Shown here one piece after another: positions 8,498 through 16,608 of a stretch of 64,000 nt of DNA (its first letter is position 1; the number at the start of each line of letters is the position of its first letter). The stretch comes from Streptomyces sp. CB01201. GTDB taxonomy: Bacteria > Actinomycetota > Actinomycetes > Streptomycetales > Streptomycetaceae. The position numbers were made by a program, and so were the translations under genes. The DNA lies in NCBI RefSeq assembly GCF_002803085.1, contig NZ_NNBJ01000011.1, positions 124,001 to 188,000 of the forward strand, written 5' to 3'. The notes under the pieces were generated by a model. It worked only from the letters and a program-made list of their open reading frames with translations, ran no database searches and was not told where the DNA came from.

Positions 8498-8834
8498 CCC
8501 GGGGGCTCTGCCCCCAGACCCCCGTTCGCGCCTAAAGGGCGCTCGTCCTCAAACGCCGGACGGGCTGAGGATGCCGATGCGGGCCAGCACCGAGGCATTC
8601 CGGGTCACCTACAGGGGCGCGGGGAACTGCGCGAGAAGGGGGCACGGTCCGCAGTCGGAAAGGGGGTTGGGGGGTAGGGACGCGGGGCTGTGTCGTTTGT
8701 GCGGCTCTGCCGCGGTGGGCGCGACCGGGGGGTTCCGGGTCACCTACGGGGGCGCGGGGAGCTGCGCGAGAAGGGGGCACGGTCCGCAGTCGGAAAGGGG
8801 GTTGAGGGTAGGGGCGCGGGGAACTGCGCGAACC
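8498..8834 (+). repeat. Dispersed intergenic repeat, copy 1
   Basis: This gene-free stretch (8396-8992) is built from a repeat that recurs at 33947-34113 (reverse orientation) and 49838-50112. It starts with a GGGGGCTCTGCCCCC hairpin, continues through a 27-bp core at 8542-8568 (a GTCCTC...CGCCGGACGGGCTGA block) and a GGGGCGCGGGGAACTGCGCGA block. The core is identical to copy 2 and differs at one base from copy 3. Plus-strand ORFs running through it are artefacts. Confidence 0.85.
8598..8804 (+). repeat. 72-bp direct duplication inside copy 1
   Basis: Bases 8598-8669 recur at 8733-8804 (offset 135 bp) with only two mismatches, and part of the unit appears a third time near 8808-8834. This is a recent local duplication within the dispersed repeat. 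Confidence 0.85.
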
Positions 8835-8940
8835 GTCGCGTGCGGTGTGAGGGTGAAGGGGGTCGGCGGGCCGGCGAAGCGCGCCGCACGGGGCGGGGGC
8901 CGTGGCCCGCGAGGGTGGCGGCGGGGGTTCCCCCGGGACA

Positions 8941-8962
8941 TACCGACTGGTTAGTCTGTCGG
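8941..8962. promoter_or_regulatory. TetR-type operator of the acyl-CoA module, left site
   Basis: TACCGACTGGTTAGTCTGTC is a near-perfect palindrome: GACT-GGTT-AGTC with matching outer AC/GT. It lies 31-52 bp upstream of the SDR start. Its first 11 bases, TACCGACTGGT, equal the reverse complement of the site at 14409-14424 in front of the divergent arm of the module. The likely ligand is the TetR protein encoded at 11501-12097. Confidence 0.7.
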
Positions 8963-8992
8963 GGCATTCGGCACGCAGAGAGGCGGGTCCAG

Positions 8993-9766
8993 ATGAGTAC
9001 GGGACAGCCGGGGCACAGCCCCGCGGTCGTCGTCACCGGCGCGGGCGGCGGCATCGGAGCCGCCCTCGCCCGCAGATTCGCGGCGGAGGGCGCCCGCGTC
9101 GTCGTCAACGACCTCGACGCGGACAAGGCCCACCGCACCGCCGAAGCGATCGGCGCGATCGCCGTGCCCGGCGACGCCTCGGCGATCGTCGGCCCCGCCC
9201 GCGACGCGCTCGGCGGCACCATCGACGTCTACTGCGCCAACGCGGGCCTGGGATCGGGGGGTTCGGAGGCCGCCCCCGAGGACATCTGGGCCGCGGCCTG
9301 GGACGTCAACGTCATGGCCCACGTACGCGCGGCCAAGGAACTGCTGCCCGACTGGCTGGAGCGCGGCGAGGGCCGCTTCGTGTCCACCGTCTCCGCCGCC
9401 GGGTTGCTCACCATGATCGGCGCGGCCCCGTACAGCGTCACCAAGCACGGCGCGCTCGCCTTCGCCGAGTGGCTGTCGCTGACCTACCGCCACCGGGGCG
9501 TGAAGGTCCACGCCATCTGCCCGCAGGGGGTCCGCACCGACATGCTGGCCGCCACCGGAACGGCCGGCGACCTCGTGCTCAGGCCCACCGCGATCGAGCC
9601 GGACCAGGTGGCCGACGCCCTCTTCGCCGCGATGGCCGAGGACCGTTTCCTGGTGCTGCCCCACCCCGAGGTCGCCGACTACTACACGGCCCGGGCCGCC
9701 ACCCCCGACCGCTGGCTGACCAGCATGAACCACCTCCAGCAGAAGTGGGAGGCCAACACCGAATGA
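8993..9766 (+). CDS. SDR-family oxidoreductase
   Basis: A 257-residue short-chain dehydrogenase. VVVTGAGGGIGAALA (residues 12-26) is the TGxxxGxG NAD(P)-binding motif, CANAG replaces the usual NNAG, and the catalytic SAAG...YSVTKHG lies near residues 138-156. The ATG at 8993 follows a GAGAGGCGG ribosome-binding site, and longer in-frame extensions run into the repeat and are rejected. The stop overlaps the start of the acyl-CoA ligase (ATGA), so the two are co-translated. Context suggests it oxidises a hydroxyacyl-CoA or alcohol intermediate in a fatty-acid-like catabolic route; the actual substrate is unknown. Confidence 0.88.
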   Translation: MSTGQPGHSPAVVVTGAGGGIGAALARRFAAEGARVVVNDLDADKAHRTAEAIGAIAVPGDASAIVGPARDALGGTIDVYCANAGLGSGGSEAAPEDIWAAAWDVNVMAHVRAAKELLPDWLERGEGRFVSTVSAAGLLTMIGAAPYSVTKHGALAFAEWLSLTYRHRGVKVHAICPQGVRTDMLAATGTAGDLVLRPTAIEPDQVADALFAAMAEDRFLVLPHPEVADYYTARAATPDRWLTSMNHLQQKWEANTE

Positions 9767-11418
9767 CCTCGATCTACGCGGCCAAGCCCTGGCTCGCCCA
9801 GCTCAGCGCGGCCCAGCGGGCCGACATAAGCCCGCCCGAGACGGTGCTGCACTCCTTCCGCGCCGCCGTCGCCCGCGCCCCCCAGCACACCGCGCTCGCC
9901 TACTTCGACGGCCGGCTCAGCTACGCCGAGACCGACGCGCTGTCCGATTCCGTGGCCGGCCATCTCGCCGCCCGGGGCCTGGTCCGCGGCGACCGCGTCG
10001 CGCTGATGCTCCAGAACACCCCGCACTTCGTCATCGCCCTGCTCGGCGCCTGGAAGGCCGGCGCCACCGTCGTCCCGCTGAACCCGATGTACAAGTCGGG
10101 CGAGGTCGCGCACGTCCTGCGCGATGCCGAGGTCACCGCTCTGGTGTGCTCCGATCGCGCCTGGGAGGGGTATCTGCGGGACACCGCCGCCGACTCGACG
10201 GTCCGCATCGCGCTCACCGCCTGCGAGCTCGATCTCCAGAGCCTCGACGACGAGAGGGTGTTCGGCGGGTACGAGCGGCTCCCCGTACCGACCGACACCG
10301 ACGATCTCGTCACCGTCGCACGCCAGGGACTGAAAGCTCCCTCGGACCGGGAACTGTCGTCCGCCGACACGGCGTTGATCAGTTACACCTCCGGCACCAG
10401 CGGGACCCCCAAAGGCGCGATGAACACCCATCGCGGCATCACCTACAACGCGGAGAGGCAGCGCACTGGACATCCGATAGCAGAAGGCGCGGGCTACTTC
10501 GCGCTCGCGCCGCTCTTCCACATCACCGGCATGGTCTGCGAACTCGCCGCCTGCGTCGCCAACGCGGGCACCCTGATCCTGGCCTACCGCTTCCACCCGG
10601 GCGTCGTCCTCGACGCGTTCGCCGAACACCGCCCCGCCTACACGGTCGGACCCTCCACGGCCTTCATGGCGCTCGCGGCCACCCCCGGCGTCACCCGGGA
10701 GCACTTCGCCTCCTTCGAGGTCATCTCGTCGGGCGGCGCGCCCCTGCCGCCGGCGCTCGTCGAGAAGTTCCGCGCGGGCTTCGGGCCGTACATCCGCAAC
10801 GGCTACGGCCTGACCGAGTGCACCGCCCCCTGTGCCTCGGTGCCGCCCGAGAAGGAGGCGCCCGTCGACCCGGTCTCCGGCACGCTCTCGGTCGGCGTGC
10901 CCGGGCCCGAGACCGTGGTGCGGATCGTCGACCTCGAAGGCAACGACGTGCCGTTCGGCGAGCAGGGCGAGATCGTGGTGCGCGGCCCCCAAGTGGTGCC
11001 CGGCTACTGGCGCCGCCCCGAAGCCACCGCCGAGGCGTTCCCCGGCGGGGAGCTGCGCACCGGAGACATCGGCTTCATGGACCGCGACGGCTGGCTCTAC
11101 GTGGTCGACCGGATGAAGGACATGATCAACGCGTCCGGCTTCAAGGTCTGGCCGCGCGAGGTCGAGGACGTCCTGTACACCCACCCCGCCGTCCGCGAGG
11201 CGGCCGTCGTGGGCATCCCCGACGCCTACCGGGGCGAGAGCGTCAAGGCGTACGTCAGCCTGCGCCCGGGCGCCGAGGCCGATCCCGCCGAACTCGCCGC
11301 GTACTGCAAGGAGCGGCTCGCCGCCTACAAGTACCCGCGCGAGGTGGAGGTCCTGGCGGAGCTTCCCAAGACCACGAGTGGGAAGATCCTCAGGCGGGAA
11401 CTGCGCACTCAGGCGTAG
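9763..11418 (+). CDS. AMP-dependent acyl-CoA synthetase/ligase
   Basis: A 551-residue adenylate-forming enzyme of the ANL superfamily that activates a carboxylic acid with ATP and CoA. Seen motifs: P-loop-like YTSGTSGTPKGA (about 208-219), NGYGLTE (about 346-352), the hinge region TGDIGFMDRDGW, and the C-terminal catalytic lysine in PKTTSGKILRREL close to the end. It begins four bases inside the SDR stop codon (ATGA) and is followed after 82 bp by a TetR gene on the same strand, forming one likely operon under the operator at 8941. The chain length or aromatic nature of the acid cannot be decided; paralogues include long-chain fatty acid and cyclohexanecarboxylate-type ligases. Confidence 0.9.
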   Translation: MTSIYAAKPWLAQLSAAQRADISPPETVLHSFRAAVARAPQHTALAYFDGRLSYAETDALSDSVAGHLAARGLVRGDRVALMLQNTPHFVIALLGAWKAGATVVPLNPMYKSGEVAHVLRDAEVTALVCSDRAWEGYLRDTAADSTVRIALTACELDLQSLDDERVFGGYERLPVPTDTDDLVTVARQGLKAPSDRELSSADTALISYTSGTSGTPKGAMNTHRGITYNAERQRTGHPIAEGAGYFALAPLFHITGMVCELAACVANAGTLILAYRFHPGVVLDAFAEHRPAYTVGPSTAFMALAATPGVTREHFASFEVISSGGAPLPPALVEKFRAGFGPYIRNGYGLTECTAPCASVPPEKEAPVDPVSGTLSVGVPGPETVVRIVDLEGNDVPFGEQGEIVVRGPQVVPGYWRRPEATAEAFPGGELRTGDIGFMDRDGWLYVVDRMKDMINASGFKVWPREVEDVLYTHPAVREAAVVGIPDAYRGESVKAYVSLRPGAEADPAELAAYCKERLAAYKYPREVEVLAELPKTTSGKILRRELRTQA

Positions 11419-11500
11419 CGCCCGGCGCAGCGACACAGCAGGACCGGAACAGGGCGAGGGGCCGCGGCCCCCGCGCACGTACGAGAGAAAGGTGGCGGCG

Positions 11501-12097
11501 ATGGCCAAGGCGACGGACACGAGCGGCACCACCCCCGTCCCCCAGCGGCTGCTCGCCGCCGCCACCCGCCTGTTCGCGGAGAACGGCTACGACCGCACCT
11601 CCGTACAGGAGATCGTCGAGGCCGCCGGCGTCACCAAGGGCGCGCTCTACCACTACTTCGGCTCCAAGGAGGACCTCCTCCAGGAGGTCTACGCCCGGGT
11701 GCTCCGCCTCCAGCAGGAGCGGCTCGACGCGTTCGCCGGTGCGGACGCGCCGATCGAGCAGCGGCTGCGCGAGGCGGCCGCCGACGTGGTGGTGACCACC
11801 ATCGACAACCTCGACGACGCGGCGATCTTCTTCCGCTCGATGCACCAGCTGAGCCCGGAGAAGAACAAGCAGGTGCGCGCCGAGCGCCGCCGCTACCACG
11901 AACGGTTCCGGGCGCTGATCGAGGAGGGCCAGGCCGCCGGGGTGTTCTCCACCGCGACCCCGGCCGACCTGGTGGTCGACTACCACTTCGGCTCGGTCCA
12001 CCACCTGTCCACCTGGTACCGGCCGGACGGGCCGCTCACCCAGCAGCAGGTCGCCGATCACCTCGCCGACCTGCTGCTCCGCGCGCTGCGGCCCTGA
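11501..12097 (+). CDS. TetR-family regulator of the acyl-CoA module
   Basis: A 198-residue TetR/AcrR-type repressor. The helix-turn-helix is clear (QRLLAAATRLFAENGYDRTS, then VTKGALYHYFGSKEDLL, residues 14-60); the C-terminal ligand domain is of the Kst R/FadR-like acyl-CoA-binding type by context only. The ATG at 11501 has GAGAAAGG 8-13 bases upstream; an in-frame GTG nine bases earlier is less likely. It is cotranscribed with the ligase and is convergent with the acyl-CoA dehydrogenase, with only 18 bp between stops. The shared palindrome in front of both arms makes it the likely local repressor, relieved by an acyl-CoA. Confidence 0.9.
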   Translation: MAKATDTSGTTPVPQRLLAAATRLFAENGYDRTSVQEIVEAAGVTKGALYHYFGSKEDLLQEVYARVLRLQQERLDAFAGADAPIEQRLREAAADVVVTTIDNLDDAAIFFRSMHQLSPEKNKQVRAERRRYHERFRALIEEGQAAGVFSTATPADLVVDYHFGSVHHLSTWYRPDGPLTQQQVADHLADLLLRALRP

Positions 12098-12115
12098 ACC
12101 CGAACTACCGCGCCG

Positions 12116-13330
12116 CTAGAGGTACTTCTTCAGTTCGCGGCGGGCGAGCGAGCGCTGGTGCACCTCGTCGGGGCCGTCGGCGAGCCTCAACGTCCTTGCC
12201 GCGGCCCACAGTTCGGCCAGCGGGAAGTCCTGGCCGACGCCGCCCGCGCCGTGCAGCTGCACCGCGTCGTCGATGATCCCGACCACTGTGCGCGGGGTGG
12301 CGATCTTGATGGCCTGGATCTCGGTGTGCGCCCCGCGGTTGCCCACGGTGTCCATCAGCCAGGCCGTCTTCAGGACGAGCAGCCGCAGCTGCTCGACCGC
12401 GACCCGGGCGTCCGCGATCCACTCCTGCACCACGCCCTGCTGGGCGATCGGCTTGCCGAACGCCGTGCGGGACACGGCCCTTCGGCACATCAGCTCGATC
12501 GCCCGCTCGGCCATGCCGATCAGGCGCATGCAGTGGTGGATCCGGCCCGGCCCCAGGCGCGCCTGCGCGATGGCGAAACCGCCGCCCTCCTCACCGACCA
12601 GGTTGCTCACGGGCACCCGGGCCCCGTGGAAGACGACCTCGGCGTGGCCGCCGTGCGAGTGGTCCTCGTAGCCGTACACCTGCATGGCACGCCGGATCTC
12701 GACGCCCGGGGTGTCGCGCGGGACCAGGACCATCGACTGCTGGCGGCGCACATCGGCGTTGGCGGGATCGGTCTTGCCCATCACGATGAAGATCTTGCAG
12801 TCCGGGTTCATCGCCCCGGAGATGTACCACTTGCGGCCGGTGATGACGTAGTCGTCGCCGTCCCGCTCGATGCGCGTCTCGATGTTGGTGGCGTCGGAGG
12901 AGGCGACCTCCGGCTCGGTCATCGCGAACGCCGAGCGGATCTCCCCGGCGAGCAGCGGCTCAAGCCACTGCTTCTTCTGCTCGTCCGAGCCGAACTGCGC
13001 GAGCACCTCCATGTTCCCGGTGTCCGGGGCCGCGCAGTTGAGGGCGGTCGGCGCCAAGTGCGGGGAACGGCCGGTGATTTCGGCCAGCGGCGCGTACTGG
13101 AGGTTGGTGAGCCCCGCACCGTACTCGGCGTCCGGCAGGAACAGGTTCCACAGGCCCTGGCGGCGTGCCTCGGCCTTGAGGTCCGCCACCACCTGCGGGG
13201 TGTCCCAGGGCGAGGCGAGCAGGGCGCGCTGCTCGTCGGCGGTGGCCTCGGCGGGGTGGACGTAGGCGTCCATGAAGGCGAGGAGTTTGGTGCGCAGTTC
13301 TTCGGTGCGGGCGTCGAATGCGAAGTCCAT
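12116..13330 (-). CDS. Acyl-CoA dehydrogenase
   Basis: A 404-residue FAD-dependent acyl-CoA dehydrogenase, the alpha,beta-desaturation step of beta-oxidation. Family signatures are AMTEPEVASSDATN (about 137-150), the flavin-contacting KWYISGA, and near the C-terminus IDDAVQLHGAGGVGQDFPLA. Length and the HHCMRLIGMAERAIELM stretch resemble the ACAD10/ACAD11-type dehydrogenases found next to aminoglycoside-phosphotransferase-like kinases, and such a kinase gene lies immediately upstream (9-bp gap). Electrons would pass to ETF. The gene is read from the promoter near 14409 with the kinase gene. Confidence 0.93.
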   Translation of the reverse strand: MDFAFDARTEELRTKLLAFMDAYVHPAEATADEQRALLASPWDTPQVVADLKAEARRQGLWNLFLPDAEYGAGLTNLQYAPLAEITGRSPHLAPTALNCAAPDTGNMEVLAQFGSDEQKKQWLEPLLAGEIRSAFAMTEPEVASSDATNIETRIERDGDDYVITGRKWYISGAMNPDCKIFIVMGKTDPANADVRRQQSMVLVPRDTPGVEIRRAMQVYGYEDHSHGGHAEVVFHGARVPVSNLVGEEGGGFAIAQARLGPGRIHHCMRLIGMAERAIELMCRRAVSRTAFGKPIAQQGVVQEWIADARVAVEQLRLLVLKTAWLMDTVGNRGAHTEIQAIKIATPRTVVGIIDDAVQLHGAGGVGQDFPLAELWAAARTLRLADGPDEVHQRSLARRELKKYL

Positions 13331-13339
13331 GACGGGCGT

Positions 13340-14362
13340 TCAGCCTTCCTGGAGGGTCGTGAGGCCGTGCTCGATGAAGACCGGGACCAGCTCGCCGATG
13401 CGGTCGAACCCGGCGCCCACGGTCTGGCCGAGGGTGTAGCGGTAGTGGATGCCTTCGAGGATCACGGCGAGCTTGAACCAGGCGAACGCCGTGTACCAGG
13501 AGATGGCGGAGGTGTCGCGCCCCGAGCCCGCCGCGTAGCGCTCGATCAGCTCGGCGGGGGAGGGGTGTCCGGCGGCGCCGGCCGTGGTGGACACCGGCGA
13601 GTCGGCGACCTCCAGCTTCGCGCTGTACATCACGAGCAGGCCGAGGTCGGTCAACGGGTCGCCCAGGGTGGACATCTCCCAGTCGAGCACCGCCCTGATC
13701 CGGTCGTCGTCGCCGATCAGCACGTTGTCCAGACGGTAGTCGCCGTGCACGACGGTGGGGGCGGGCGAGACCGGGAGGGCGCGCCCGAGTGACGCGTGCA
13801 GCTCGTCGATGCCGGCGAGGTCGCGGTTGCGGGAGGCGTCGAGCTGCTTGCCCCAGCGGCGCAGCTGCCGGTCGAGGAAGCCCTCGGGCCGCCCGAAGTC
13901 ACCGAGCCCGACCGCCTCGGGATCCACGGCGTGCAGCTCGACGAGCGTGTCGACCAGCGCGAGCACGGCCGCCCTGGTCCGCTCGGCGCCGAGCGGGGCG
14001 AGCTGTTCGGCGGTGCGGTACGGCGTCCCGGCGACGTACTCCATGACGTAGAACGGCGAGCCGAGCACCGACTCGTCCTCGCAGAGCAGCACCGGCTCGG
14101 GCACCGGCACGGCCGTGGGGTGCAGGGCGCTGATGACCCGGTGTTCGCGCTTCATGTCGTGCGCGGTGGCCAGCACATGGCCGAGCGGCGGCCGTCGCAC
14201 GACCCACTGTCCGGCCCCGTCCGTGACGACGTACGTCAGGTTCGACCGGCCCCCCTCGATCAGCCGGGCCTTGAGCGGTCCGCGCACGAGCCCCGGCCGC
14301 ACCCGGTCGAGGTGGGCCCGCAGCTGCTCCGGGTCGAGGCCTGGCGGGGGGACTGTGCTCAT
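13340..14362 (-). CDS. APH/ACAD10-type kinase-like protein
   Basis: A 340-residue protein of the aminoglycoside phosphotransferase fold. Kinase motifs are VVHGDYRLDNVLIG (catalytic HGDxxxxN, about residue 200) and AVLDWEMSTLGDP (metal-binding D). In this context it resembles the kinase domain of ACAD10/11, which phosphorylates 4-hydroxyacyl-CoAs so that they can enter beta-oxidation, rather than an antibiotic-resistance enzyme. The ATG at 14362 is preferred over a GTG at 14371 because GGAGG lies eight bases before the ATG but directly abuts the GTG. It is the first gene of the minus-strand arm, with the operator 47-62 bp upstream. Confidence 0.85.
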   Translation of the reverse strand: MSTVPPPGLDPEQLRAHLDRVRPGLVRGPLKARLIEGGRSNLTYVVTDGAGQWVVRRPPLGHVLATAHDMKREHRVISALHPTAVPVPEPVLLCEDESVLGSPFYVMEYVAGTPYRTAEQLAPLGAERTRAAVLALVDTLVELHAVDPEAVGLGDFGRPEGFLDRQLRRWGKQLDASRNRDLAGIDELHASLGRALPVSPAPTVVHGDYRLDNVLIGDDDRIRAVLDWEMSTLGDPLTDLGLLVMYSAKLEVADSPVSTTAGAAGHPSPAELIERYAAGSGRDTSAISWYTAFAWFKLAVILEGIHYRYTLGQTVGAGFDRIGELVPVFIEHGLTTLQEG

Positions 14363-14408
14363 CTGCGGCACCTCCGGAACGGGTCGGGCGTCCTGTACGC
14401 AGACACGC

Positions 14409-14424
14409 TACCGACCAGTCGGTA
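14409..14424. promoter_or_regulatory. TetR-type operator of the acyl-CoA module, right site
   Basis: TACCGAC-CA-GTCGGTA has perfect 7-bp arms. The reverse complement begins TACCGACTGGT, the same 11 bases that open the site at 8941. It sits directly upstream of the kinase/acyl-CoA dehydrogenase arm. Confidence 0.7.
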
Positions 14425-14527
14425 TGCAGTCCAGGGCGGTTCCCGAATTCCGGCGCGCGGCGAGTGGCCCCGCTGTTCGCGCCGTCCCCCCGTCCGCGCT
14501 GTCCGGGAGAAGGGCAAGGGGCCGGGT

Positions 14528-14848
14528 TCAGAAAAGGGTGGCGACGGCGAAGCAGGCCAGGGCCACCGTGCAGCCGGCCGCCGCGAGGGCGGCGCGCACC
14601 CCGAGCACCCGGGGCCGCGCACCCCCGCTCAGGGTCTGGATACGGCGGTGCGCCACGGCCAGGAAGCCGAGCCATACGAGCCCGCTGAGCGTCACCGCGA
14701 CCAGCGCGAGGGGTGAACTCCCTTGGTGCAGCGCCTGTTTGGCGGCGAGCACCGCCGCCACCGTGCACGACAAGGTGGTGCGCCGCCAGGCGAGCCGGGT
14801 GCGCTCCGGCTGGAGGCCGGGGTCGCGGGCGGGCACCGGCGGGGGCAT
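14528..14848 (-). CDS. Small DUF202 membrane protein
   Basis: A 106-residue DUF202-family membrane protein. The family signature appears early as LQPERTRLAWRRTTL (about residues 12-26), followed by three hydrophobic segments (about 27-45, 48-66 and 85-104). Its start codon overlaps the stop codon of the upstream DUF202/YidH-like gene by one base (TGATG), so the two are translationally coupled and probably form a hetero-complex in the membrane. No biochemical role is established for the family. Confidence 0.8.
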   Translation of the reverse strand: MPPPVPARDPGLQPERTRLAWRRTTLSCTVAAVLAAKQALHQGSSPLALVAVTLSGLVWLGFLAVAHRRIQTLSGGARPRVLGVRAALAAAGCTVALACFAVATLF

Positions 14849-15249
14849 CAGCCGGCCCAGCCGAAGACCACGACCACCACCATCACGACGGCGACCACCG
14901 CGACGGCGAGGCTGAGCAGGGTGGGGAAGCGCGAGACCGGCAGGTCCTCGCCGCGCCGCATGGCCCGCTCGCAGCGCACCCAGTGGTTCACCGCCCGCAG
15001 CGCGCACAGCACCCCGGCGGCCAGCAGCGCGAGGGCGAGCGCGACCCGGACGCCCCAGCGCAGGTCCGGCAGGAACTGATCGACCGCGAAACCGCCCCCG
15101 ACCAGCGCCAGCGACGTCCTGATCCAGGCCAGGAACGTCCGCTCGTTGGCGAGCGAGAACCGGTAGTCGGGGGTCTCGCCCTCCTCGCCGATGCGCTGGG
15201 GCGCGAACCACAGCCGCAGGGTCTGCACGATCGTGATCACCCGCCGCAC
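14848..15249 (-). CDS. YidH-like DUF202 membrane protein
   Basis: A 133-residue DUF202 protein resembling E. coli YidH. The signature FSLANERTFLAWIRTSLAL (about 32-50) precedes a GGGFAVDQFLPD segment and two more hydrophobic helices (about 66-85 and 110-131). It is the upstream member of a two-gene unit with the 106-residue paralogue. The GTG start at 15249 has no good ribosome-binding site; an in-frame GTG at 15240 is an alternative. Function is unknown. Confidence 0.8.
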   Translation of the reverse strand: MRRVITIVQTLRLWFAPQRIGEEGETPDYRFSLANERTFLAWIRTSLALVGGGFAVDQFLPDLRWGVRVALALALLAAGVLCALRAVNHWVRCERAMRRGEDLPVSRFPTLLSLAVAVVAVVMVVVVVFGWAG

Positions 15250-15265
15250 CCTACCCGGCGGCCCC

Positions 15266-15781
15266 TCAGGACAGGCCGAGCCCCGAGGCGCGCAGCCGCT
15301 GCCAGGCCGCGAGCCCGTCCGGCACCCACTCCCAGGTGTCGATACGCGCCTCCAGTTCGGCGAGCGGCAGGAAGTCGTGCCAGGCGACCTCCTCCACCTG
15401 AGGGTTCACCGGCAGCTCGCAGCGCACCTCGTACACCGACGACCACCAGCTCTGTTCGCCGTTGTCGTAGCGGAACTTGAACACCGGCTCGGGGCGCGGC
15501 AGTCCGGACACGCCGAGTTCCTCCTCGGCCTCGCGCAGCGCCGCGTCGTCGTACGACTCGCCCGCCCCGACCACCCCGCCGACGAACATGTCGTGGAGGG
15601 AGGGGAAGACGAGCTTGTCCGGGGTGCGCCGGTGCACGAAGATCCGGCCCGCCGCGTCGCGGGCCAGGACGAACACGCAGCGGTGGCGCAGATTGCGGGC
15701 GTAGGCGTCGGCGCGCCGGGCCTGCCCGGTCACGTTGTCGTGCTCGTCGACTATGTCCAGGATTTCGTCAGCCGGATTCAT
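15266..15781 (-). CDS. Nudix hydrolase
   Basis: A 171-residue Nudix-fold protein. The Nudix box runs from GAGES to REAEEELGV (about residues 72-89) with the REAEEE metal-binding glutamates intact. The N-terminus (DEILDIVDEHDNVTGQARR) and spacing resemble the YfcD/isopentenyl-diphosphate-isomerase-like branch that hydrolyses nucleoside diphosphate derivatives or CoA esters. Cytoplasmic. It lies 16 bp upstream of the DUF202 pair on the same strand, so all three may share a transcript. The substrate cannot be assigned. Confidence 0.88.
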   Translation of the reverse strand: MNPADEILDIVDEHDNVTGQARRADAYARNLRHRCVFVLARDAAGRIFVHRRTPDKLVFPSLHDMFVGGVVGAGESYDDAALREAEEELGVSGLPRPEPVFKFRYDNGEQSWWSSVYEVRCELPVNPQVEEVAWHDFLPLAELEARIDTWEWVPDGLAAWQRLRASGLGLS

Positions 15782-15843
15782 GGGCCCATGAAAACACCGG
15801 CCGCCCCGGCGATGCCGTCAACGGCAGGGGCGACGGGCTCGGC

Positions 15844-16608
15844 TCACTGGCCCATCACGTACTTCACGGTCGGCCCGGTGGTCCAGCCGCCGTCCACGGC
15901 CAGCTCCGCGCCGGTCACATAGGACGCCGCGTCCGAGAGCAGGAAGACGACCGCGCCCGCTATCTCGTCGGGCTCGCCGACCCGCCCCATCGGGGTGTTC
16001 GGGTAGTTGCCCTCGCCCTTCTGGATGCCGACCGCCGCGGTCATCGGGGTGTACGTCATGCCCGGGTGGACCGAGTTGACCCGGATCCGGGCGGTGCCGA
16101 GCTCGACCGCGCCGATCTTCGTCAGGCCGCGTACGCCCCACTTGGAGGCGCCGTAGCCGGCCGTCAGGGCCAGGCCCATCAGGCCGGCGGCCGAGGAGAT
16201 GTTGACGATCGAGCCGCCGCCGCTCTCCTTCAGCGCCGGGACGACCGTCTTCATGCCGATGAAGACGCCGGTGAGATTGATGTCGAGGACCTTCCGGAAG
16301 TAGTCGACGGACTCGGCCTCCAGGAGGCTGCCCGCGGCTATGCCCGCATTGTTGACCAGGCCGTGGAGCGCGCCGAATTCCGCGACGGCGAACTCGGCGG
16401 CCCGCGCCCAGTCCTGCTCGGAGGTGACGTCGTGGTGCAGGAAGCGGGCGTTCGCGCCGAGGGCATCGGCGGTGGCCCGGCCCTCCTCGTCCAGGACGTC
16501 CGTGATCACTACCCGGGCGCCGGCCGCCACGGCCTGGCGCGCGGCCTCGGCGCCGAGGCCGCGGGCGCCGCCCGTGATGATCACTGTCTTGCCGGTGAGG
16601 TCGTTCAT
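15844..16608 (-). CDS. SDR-family oxidoreductase (3-hydroxysteroid/3-oxoacyl type)
   Basis: A 254-residue classical short-chain dehydrogenase. VIITGGARGLGAEAA binds NAD(P); LVNNAGIA and the catalytic SSAAG...YGASKWG (about residues 141-160) are complete. VDGGWTTGP at the C-terminus is typical of the FabG/3-alpha-hydroxysteroid-dehydrogenase branch. The start codon overlaps the stop of the upstream TetR gene (ATGA), so repressor and enzyme are co-translated from the promoter near 17311. The enzyme is presumably induced by its own substrate, which is unknown. Confidence 0.9.
   Translation of the reverse strand: MNDLTGKTVIITGGARGLGAEAARQAVAAGARVVITDVLDEEGRATADALGANARFLHHDVTSEQDWARAAEFAVAEFGALHGLVNNAGIAAGSLLEAESVDYFRKVLDINLTGVFIGMKTVVPALKESGGGSIVNISSAAGLMGLALTAGYGASKWGVRGLTKIGAVELGTARIRVNSVHPGMTYTPMTAAVGIQKGEGNYPNTPMGRVGEPDEIAGAVVFLLSDAASYVTGAELAVDGGWTTGPTVKYVMGQ

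Noticed and set aside
8690..8992. In-frame upstream extension of the SDR gene into the repeat region
   Set aside because: The extension consists of repeat-derived Gly/Arg sequence; the ATG at 8993 has its own ribosome-binding site and is followed at once by the Rossmann motif.
13340..14362. Aminoglycoside resistance gene
   Set aside because: The HGD kinase motif is shared by many APH-fold kinases; coupling to an acyl-CoA dehydrogenase favours an ACAD10-like metabolic kinase.
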